A stretch of 5,852 nt of DNA from Actinomycetota bacterium (GTDB lineage: Bacteria; Actinomycetota; UBA4738; CADDZG01; WHSQ01): assembly GCA_030448085.1 (NCBI GenBank), contig JAUJNU010000042.1:1-5852 (forward strand). The letters run 5' to 3'. The notes beneath the pieces were generated by a model that did no database searches, was not told where the DNA came from, and saw only the letters and a program-made list of their open reading frames with translations. Within the stretch, counting starts at the first letter, position 1, and every line of letters starts with the position of its first letter. The translations under genes were made by a program, and so were the position numbers. Shown here piece by piece: positions 1-3,496 of this stretch.

Positions 1-96
1 CCGCGGAGCGAGGAGCTCGCACAGCTCGGCCAGGTAGCTCTCGATCCCCCCACGACCGGGCAGGAAAGACGACGTGACCATCAGCGCCCCAGGCAT
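1..96 (-). CDS. Probable GT4-family glycosyltransferase, N-terminal fragment (runs off the window)
   Basis: Only the first 32 residues are in the window, reading from 96 towards 1. They contain a hydrophobic strand (ALMVTSSFLP) followed by GRGGIESYLAELCELLAPR. This matches the N-terminal Rossmann start of GT4 (GT-B fold) glycosyltransferases: strand, Phe-x-Pro, a glycine pair, then an Ile-Glu-x-Tyr helix. Family knowledge: such enzymes transfer a sugar from a nucleotide-sugar donor in building lipid-linked glycans, exopolysaccharide or capsule, usually at the cytoplasmic membrane face. An in-frame TAG just upstream limits the start to ATG 96 or the internal ATG at 81; the second has a G-rich stretch (GGGGCG) before it, the first has no clear ribosome site. 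It lies 25 bases behind the HD-GYP gene on the same strand, so co-transcription is likely. Donor and acceptor cannot be told from this fragment. Confidence 0.6.
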   Translation of the reverse strand, partial: MPGALMVTSSFLPGRGGIESYLAELCELLAPR

Positions 97-121
97 TGTC
101 AGCCGAGACTATCGAGGGGAG

Positions 122-772
122 CTAGAGGAGGATCGCCGGCGCGAGCTCCACTTGTTGGATGAGACCCTCGCGCACTGCCTGTTCGATCGCCTCGACCACG
201 AGGGGGTCGAACTGCTGTCCCGAGCAGTGGCGGATCTCGGCCAATGCTGCTCTGGTGCTGATCCTTGGGTCGTAGGGACGAGTCGTAGTCATCGCGTCGA
301 AGGCATCGGCGACGAGGATGAGTCGGCTGGCGAGCGGGATGTCCACGCCCGAGAGCCCGGTGGGATACCCCCGGCCGTTCCAATGCTCGTGGTGGTGCAG
401 GACGAAAGGCACCAGGGGAGCGCAGCCGTTGGTACGGCTGAGGATGCCGGCCCCCTCTACGGTGTGGGCCTGGATATCGGCGAATTCTTCGTCGCTCAGC
501 CCGCCGGGCTTGGTTAGGAGGCCAGGGGGCAGGGCCAGCTTGCCCACATCGTGCGCCAGCCCTGCGGCCCGCACGAGGTTGATCTCCCCCTCATCGAGCC
601 CGATGACCGATGCCAGGAGACCCCCGTACGCCGAGACCCTCTTGGAATGGCCGGCGGTGTAGGGGTCGTGCCGACGCAGGGCCGAGAGGAGATCGTTCAG
701 ACAGGCGGCCTCGCTTGGTAAGCGGAAGCGGGGCCTGTTCATCCTCACGCCCCCCGCTGTTGCGATGCCCAT
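122..772 (-). CDS. Stand-alone HD-GYP domain protein, probable cyclic-di-GMP phosphodiesterase
   Basis: The 216-residue protein is almost entirely one HD-GYP domain. Visible motifs in order: DPYTAGHS with His42; AHDVGK with His74-Asp75 and Lys78; QAHTVEGA with His103; HHHEHW with His126-128; GRGYP with the signature Gly-Tyr-Pro at 135-137; and VADAFDAMTT with Asp156. These are the metal-binding and signature residues of HD-GYP phosphodiesterases, which hydrolyse cyclic-di-GMP to pGpG and/or GMP; all appear intact, so I infer an active enzyme. There is no receiver, PAS or membrane segment, so any sensing must come from a partner. ATG 772 is chosen because GGGAG lies about 9-10 bases upstream; ATG at residue 11 is an alternative that leaves the domain intact. 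The glycosyltransferase start follows 25 bases downstream on the same strand, suggesting a link between c-di-GMP turnover and surface glycan synthesis. Confidence 0.93.
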   Translation of the reverse strand: MGIATAGGVRMNRPRFRLPSEAACLNDLLSALRRHDPYTAGHSKRVSAYGGLLASVIGLDEGEINLVRAAGLAHDVGKLALPPGLLTKPGGLSDEEFADIQAHTVEGAGILSRTNGCAPLVPFVLHHHEHWNGRGYPTGLSGVDIPLASRLILVADAFDAMTTTRPYDPRISTRAALAEIRHCSGQQFDPLVVEAIEQAVREGLIQQVELAPAILL

Positions 773-843
773 CTGCCCGTTCTCCCGCTCGAGGTAACTA
801 GTCCTTTTGGGCTATCGGCAAAGTGGTCATTTTGCTTGAGGCT

Positions 844-874
844 TTGAGCCGGTTTTTTCCAGCTGGATTACGCT
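844..874 (+). promoter_or_regulatory. Candidate promoter for a leaderless transcript of the 103-residue gene
   Basis: TTGAGC (844-849) and TACGCT (869-874, matching TANNNT) are separated by 19 bases, slightly long for a vegetative promoter. Six bases follow the -10-like hexamer before GTG 881, so transcription would begin at or next to the start codon. This fits the lack of a properly spaced Shine-Dalgarno sequence, since GAGG at 876-879 is only one base from the GTG. A 9-base direct repeat, GCTTGAGGC, lies at 834-842 and 872-880 and brackets the promoter; it could be a regulator site or chance. The rest of 773-880 also has to serve the divergent HD-GYP gene, for which I see only weak hexamers (complement of 817-822 and 795-800). 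Confidence 0.33.
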
Positions 875-880
875 TGAGGC

Positions 881-1192
881 GTGGAAGAGGACAAGGCGGC
901 GCGGGAGCAGGCGAGAGAGGACCGGCGACTGATCGAGAGGGCGGCCTCGGCGTTGGCCGAGATCGACCGGGGGCCGGGCCTGTCCGACGAGCACGCAGAG
1001 GTTCTGGTCGCTCTGAGGATCAGGCTGGAGGGTAAGCCGAGGGCGTCCCTCGAGGACCTCCTCAGCGCCGCCGGGGACCTCAAGGGGCGTAAGAGCAAGG
1101 ATCTGGGCGACCTTCTTGGGAGCGGGGGCAAGAAGGCCGGAGGGGATTGGCCCGAGGTCAAGGACGACAAGAAGGAGTGGCCGGGCCTCTAG
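881..1192 (+). CDS. Small highly charged protein of unknown function (103 aa)
   Basis: I do not recognise a family. The product is rich in Glu, Asp, Lys and Arg. Residues 1-25 are strongly charged and likely helical (EEDKAAREQAREDRRLIERA); the middle (about 30-70) alternates Leu/Ala with charged residues as in a short helical bundle; the tail is Gly/Lys/Asp-rich and ends in EWPGL. There is no signal peptide, membrane segment or cysteine, so a soluble cytoplasmic protein is likely. The in-frame TGA at 875-877 makes GTG 881 the earliest start, and no good ribosome site precedes it. Coding is supported by the promoter-like spacing and by the way the gene ends exactly against the convergent PAC2 gene with a 4-base overlap. 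It could be a nucleic-acid or protein-binding accessory protein, but nothing in the sequence decides this. Confidence 0.7.
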   Translation: MEEDKAAREQAREDRRLIERAASALAEIDRGPGLSDEHAEVLVALRIRLEGKPRASLEDLLSAAGDLKGRKSKDLGDLLGSGGKKAGGDWPEVKDDKKEWPGL

Positions 1193-2064
1193 GTCCCTTC
1201 TTCTCGCTCCGCCAGGTAGCGCTCGAACTGAGCTGCGAGGCTGTCGCCCGACGGCAAGTCCCTGGCGCCCAGCTCCTCGGTGGTCTTCTCATCGGCTCGC
1301 GCCTCTAGCAGTTTCACGTAGCTCTCGACGTCCTCGTCTGCGGCCACGATCTCGCCCACTCGTTCTTCGTAGGCGACCGTTGCCCGCTCCAGCCCATCTA
1401 TGTCCGCGGCCGCCTCGGCCAGAGCCACCGTCTGGTTCACCAGGGCCAGCGCGGCCTTCGGGTTCGGGTTCACGGCGAGGTAATGGGGAACCGCGGCCCA
1501 GAGGCTGGCCGATGGCAGGCCCGCCGCAGCACAGGCGTCGTGCAGCACGCCCACGATCCCCGTTGGTCCTTCATATCTGGAGTGGGTGAGCCCCAGTCGC
1601 TCCCTCAGCTCCTGGTCGCCCGCGGTTCCGGTGACGGGGACCGGGCGAGAGTGAGGTACGTCGGCGAGCAGCGAGCCGAGCGTGATCATCAGACGCACCC
1701 CGTGCTCCTTGGCGAGCCCGACGACCGATCGGCTGAACGTGCGCCACCTGTGATTCGGCTCCACGCCCACCAGCAGCAGGGCGTCGCGGACGCTACCCGG
1801 CAGCTTGGCGGCGAAAACGTCGTTCGCCGGCCAGACGATGCTCCTGGTGACCCCGTCGATCAGCTCGACCTGAGGCCGTACCGACTGGAAGTCGTAGAAC
1901 TCCTCGGGGTCGAAAGACGCGATCCTCTTCCCGTCCCACACCCGGACGAGGTGGGACGCTGCGAAGGTGGCCGCATCTCCGGCGTCGTTCCACCCCTTGA
2001 ACGCGACGATCATCACGGGGTCGCGCAGCCTTACCTCGGCGATCCTGTCTATCGGGTCTGACAC
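1189..2064 (-). CDS. PAC2-family protein (proteasome assembly chaperone-like, actinobacterial type)
   Basis: The 291-residue product has the features of bacterial PAC2 (DUF75) proteins: VMIVAFKGWNDAGDAA at 17-32 with GWNDAG at 24-29, FYDFQSVRP at 56-64, GVEPNHRW at 100-107, a TLGSLLADVPHSRP segment at 128-141, and YEGPTGIVGVLHDACAAAGLPSASLWAAVPHYL at about 164-196. The C-terminal 80 residues are charged and helical. Family knowledge: eukaryotic and archaeal relatives assist 20S proteasome assembly; the role of actinobacterial members is not settled. The start is GTG 2064 because the conserved N-terminus begins almost at once; the ribosome site is weak. The gene lies 47 bases behind the sigma factor gene on the same strand with no clear terminator between, so it may be co-transcribed. 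At its 3' end it overlaps the convergent small gene by 4 bases. Confidence 0.9.
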   Translation of the reverse strand: MSDPIDRIAEVRLRDPVMIVAFKGWNDAGDAATFAASHLVRVWDGKRIASFDPEEFYDFQSVRPQVELIDGVTRSIVWPANDVFAAKLPGSVRDALLLVGVEPNHRWRTFSRSVVGLAKEHGVRLMITLGSLLADVPHSRPVPVTGTAGDQELRERLGLTHSRYEGPTGIVGVLHDACAAAGLPSASLWAAVPHYLAVNPNPKAALALVNQTVALAEAAADIDGLERATVAYEERVGEIVAADEDVESYVKLLEARADEKTTEELGARDLPSGDSLAAQFERYLAEREEGT

Positions 2065-2111
2065 TTGGCTAGGCTAAACGCGCCTGGACTCGTAGGCTTC
2101 CGCCGAGCTCG

Positions 2112-2768
2112 TTAGGGAGATTCCATCATCGCGTCACGGGATGCCATGTGGATGTGGAGCTTTCGCTTGATGCGCTGGAGGGCGTTGTCGATCGACTTCA
2201 CGTGGTTTCCGAGGACCGACGCGATCTCCTCGTAAGACTTCCCGTCCATGTAGAGCCGCAGCACGTCACCTTCGAGGTCGGTGAGGTTCTCCTGCATCGA
2301 TCTCCTGAGGGCCTCGACCTCCTCGGCTGAGATGACCAGCTCGATGGGATCAGATAGGTGGGAGGCAGGCAGGTTGTCCCCTACGGACTGATCGCTCGCC
2401 GGATCGTTGTACGCGGGCGCGTCGAGGGAGACGGAGGAGTTGAGGGGCTGGTGCTTCTGCCTGTTAGCCGTCTTGATCGCTGTGAGGATCTGGCGTGAGA
2501 TGCAAAGCTCGGCGAACGCACGGAAAGGTGTTTCCTGAGCCAGGTCGAAGTCCCTGATCGCCTTGAAGAGACCGATCATCCCTTCCTGGACGACGTCTTC
2601 CTTCTCGGAGCCGGCGAGGAAGTAGGAGCGGGCCTTGGAGCGGGCGAAGTTCCTGTAGCGGGCCAGGAGGTCCGTCAGGGCGCGATCGTCGCCGCCGCGC
2701 ACGCGCGCCACGAGCTCATTGTCGCCGTCCATGTGGACGTCGGCGATCTCATCGGCCCAGATCCCCAT
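2112..2768 (-). CDS. sigH: RNA polymerase sigma-70 family factor, SigH/Spo0H-like
   Basis: The product has 218 residues, about the length of Bacillus SigH, and closely resembles it across the protein. Region 2 spans about 16-110: YRNFARSKARSYFLAGSEKEDVVQEG at 38-63, then GMIGLFKAIRDFD (core-binding 2.2), then FRAFAELCISRQILTAIKTANRQKH at 82-106 (2.3-2.4, -10 recognition). A linker with SLDAPAYND follows, then region 4 at about 162-204 (LEGDVLRLYMDGKSYEEIA and HVKSIDNALQRIKRKL), the -35 recognition helix-turn-helix. Family knowledge: SigH drives transition-phase and early sporulation genes in Bacillus; the regulon in an actinobacterium is unknown. ATG 2768 is chosen over ATG 2732 because GGGGTGA lies 7 bases upstream; the internal ATG has no such site. 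The symbol refers to the Bacillus family, not to mycobacterial sigH, which is a different ECF factor. Confidence 0.92.
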   Translation of the reverse strand: MGIWADEIADVHMDGDNELVARVRGGDDRALTDLLARYRNFARSKARSYFLAGSEKEDVVQEGMIGLFKAIRDFDLAQETPFRAFAELCISRQILTAIKTANRQKHQPLNSSVSLDAPAYNDPASDQSVGDNLPASHLSDPIELVISAEEVEALRRSMQENLTDLEGDVLRLYMDGKSYEEIASVLGNHVKSIDNALQRIKRKLHIHMASRDAMMESP

Positions 2769-2791
2769 CTACCGGTCACCCCGTCTTCCCC

Positions 2792-2812
2792 AGCACCCCG
2801 CGCGGGGGTGCT
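2792..2812 (-). promoter_or_regulatory. Hairpin in the leader of the sigma factor gene
   Basis: AGCACCCC (2792-2799) pairs perfectly with GGGGTGCT (2805-2812), giving 8 base pairs and a 5-base GCGCG loop. It lies 24 bases before the sigma factor start codon on the transcribed side. No T-run follows on either strand, so a standard terminator is unlikely. As RNA it could affect translation or mRNA stability; as DNA it is an inverted repeat able to bind a dimeric regulator. The sequence does not decide between these. Confidence 0.4.
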
Positions 2813-2913
2813 TCCACTGAAGGTGATTCTATTCTGTCTCTTTTAAAGGAACGTTTTAACCTGCCCGTTGTTCCCAACTTACACATGTTTGTCCCCTAGT
2901 TATCGTGGTTCCT
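2813..2913. promoter_or_regulatory. Divergent promoter region between the sigma factor gene and tRNA-Sec
   Basis: This stretch is distinctly richer in A and T than its surroundings and must hold the promoters of two divergent genes. On the minus strand TAGAAT (complement of 2826-2831) is a plausible -10 box that would start the sigma factor mRNA near 2819, just before the leader hairpin; no good -35 hexamer is seen at the usual distance. On the plus strand TAGTTA (2897-2902) is a possible -10 for the tRNA, with TTGTTC (2868-2873) too far away to be a normal -35. TTTTAA occurs twice (2841-2846 and 2854-2859). The region is well supported as the promoter zone, the exact boxes are not. Confidence 0.35.
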
Positions 2914-3004
2914 GGAGGCGAAAGGGGGCTGGTGTCCCTCCCGGTCTTCAAAACCGGTGCGCCGGCGAAAGCCGGTGGGCGGGTTCGATTCCCGTCCGCC
3001 TCCG
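2914..3004 (+). tRNA. selC: tRNA-Sec (selenocysteine tRNA, anticodon TCA)
   Basis: The 91-base gene folds as a selenocysteine tRNA. The acceptor stem GGAGGCG (2914-2920) pairs with CGCCTCC (2997-3003), followed by discriminator G3004. A 5-pair D stem (2924-2928 with 2936-2940) closes a 7-base loop CTGGTGT. The anticodon stem CCGGT/ACCGG (2941-2945, 2953-2957) carries loop CTTCAAA with anticodon TCA at 2948-2950. A long variable arm (7 pairs, 2960-2966 with 2971-2977, GAAA loop) and a T arm (2979-2995, loop TTCGATT) complete it. CCA is not encoded. The anticodon reads UGA; family knowledge: the tRNA is charged with Ser, converted to Sec by SelA and delivered by SelB at SECIS-bearing UGA codons. 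The 8th acceptor pair typical of bacterial tRNA-Sec would be A2921-C2996, a mismatch. No selA, selB, selD or selenoprotein gene is in the window. Confidence 0.95.
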
Positions 3005-3014
3005 CTCCTGCGCT

Positions 3015-3035
3015 CCGTCCGCCTGCGGCGGACGG
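3015..3035 (+). terminator. Strong hairpin directly behind tRNA-Sec, possible terminator or processing signal
   Basis: CCGTCCGCC (3015-3023) pairs perfectly with GGCGGACGG (3027-3035) around a TGC loop: nine pairs, mostly G-C. It begins 11 bases after the tRNA. No T-run follows, so if it terminates transcription it does so as a tailless terminator; it could instead guide 3' processing of the tRNA. Its left arm repeats ten bases of the tRNA 3' end (CCGTCCGCCT at 2992-3001 and 3015-3024). Confidence 0.4.
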
Positions 3036-3058
3036 TGCTCGGAGACGGGCTTCGTGGT

Positions 3059-3071
3059 CGGCCTGCGGCCG
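3059..3071 (+). other. Small GC hairpin with TGC loop
   Basis: CGGCC (3059-3063) pairs with GGCCG (3067-3071) around TGC. The stem is short, but the loop is the same as in the tRNA-proximal hairpin and in all three copies of the array that begins six bases downstream, so it may be a worn relative of those elements. Confidence 0.3.
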
Positions 3072-3076
3072 CCCTA

Positions 3077-3319
3077 GGAGAGCGGCTGCGCCGCTCGCAG
3101 TTCTTTCACCGGCTTCCCGGGCCACTGGCGTCCTGGGTCAAGCCGCTCGGAGCGCTCCGATTGTCTCCTGGGAGAGCGGCTGCGCCGCTCGCAGTTCTTT
3201 CACCGGCTTCCCGGGCCACTGGCGCCTGGGTCAAGCCGCTCGGAGCGCTCCCGATTGTCTCCTGGGAGAGCGGCTGCGCCGCTCGCAGTTCTTTCACCGG
3301 CTTCCCGAGCCACTGGCGC
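3077..3319 (+). repeat. Tandem repeat array, 94-base period, two full copies and one partial
   Basis: Copies begin at 3077, 3171 and 3265, each opening with GGAGAGCGGCTGCGCC. The first two are full length and nearly identical; they differ by one deleted base (near 3131), one inserted base (near 3251) and little else, keeping the period at exactly 94. The third diverges after about 3319. Each copy carries hairpin GAGCGGC-TGC-GCCGCTC (first at 3080-3096); full copies also carry the palindrome GGAGCGCTCC (3149-3158 and 3242-3251) and an AGCCGCTC that can pair with the opening GAGCGGCT instead. GGAGA and TCTCC mark the two ends of a unit. The period is not a multiple of three, so successive copies fall in different frames, which argues against coding. 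There are no unique spacers. It is compatible with a non-coding repeat family or a variable-number tandem repeat. Confidence 0.9.
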
Positions 3320-3402
3320 GCGGGCTCCGGCTGATCAGGCGGACTCAGAAGGCGGAGTTCCGAGGTCCGGGCTCTCCCTCGAGGTTGAAGGTATGGGGGG
3401 AT

Positions 3403-3492
3403 TTCGGTGCTCCCGGCCTCAACAGAGGCCTCGCGGGTGCCGATACATCCCTCGGGAGCATCCTCAGAAGGGGAGCCGAAGGCCTTGGGAGG
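3403..3492 (+). promoter_or_regulatory. Candidate structured leader with competing stems before the surface protein gene
   Basis: Bases 3406-3415 can form a 10-pair stem with 3453-3462 (one G-T pair). That stem encloses two small hairpins: GCCTC/GAGGC with loop AACA (3416-3429), and GGGTG/CATCC (3435-3439 with 3446-3450), so the fold is a three-way junction. The same left strand, as TTCGG plus CTCCC (3403-3407, 3410-3414), can instead pair with GGGAGCCGAA (3471-3480), giving ten pairs with a two-base bulge. The two folds exclude each other, and the second ends just before the putative ribosome site GGGAGG (3487-3492). GCCTC at 3428-3432 could also cover GAGGC in that site (3489-3493). I do not recognise a known riboswitch family; the usual c-di-GMP-I and c-di-AMP riboswitch signatures are absent. 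High GC content makes chance pairing possible. Confidence 0.35.
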
Positions 3493-3496
3493 CACA

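Noticed and set aside
840..858. Rho-independent terminator (GGCT-TTG-AGCC followed by GG and six T)
   Set aside because: The stem has only four pairs, and no plus-strand gene lies upstream to be terminated; the T-run is more likely part of the promoter region.
1483..2061. A plus-strand open frame opposite the PAC2 gene
   Set aside because: The minus-strand product matches a known family along its whole length; this frame is its antisense shadow.
3077..3319. CRISPR array
   Set aside because: The units are directly joined 94-base copies without unique spacers, and no cas gene is present.
2914..3319. Integration of a genomic island at selC with att duplication
   Set aside because: Only ten bases of the tRNA end recur, 23 bases away, and no integrase or second tRNA end is seen in the window. 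It cannot be excluded beyond the right edge.
3386..3388. In-frame TGA upstream of the secreted protein read as selenocysteine, given the nearby tRNA-Sec
   Set aside because: The sequence before it has no coding character, it lies outside the recognisable protein, and no convincing SECIS-like hairpin could be assigned to it.
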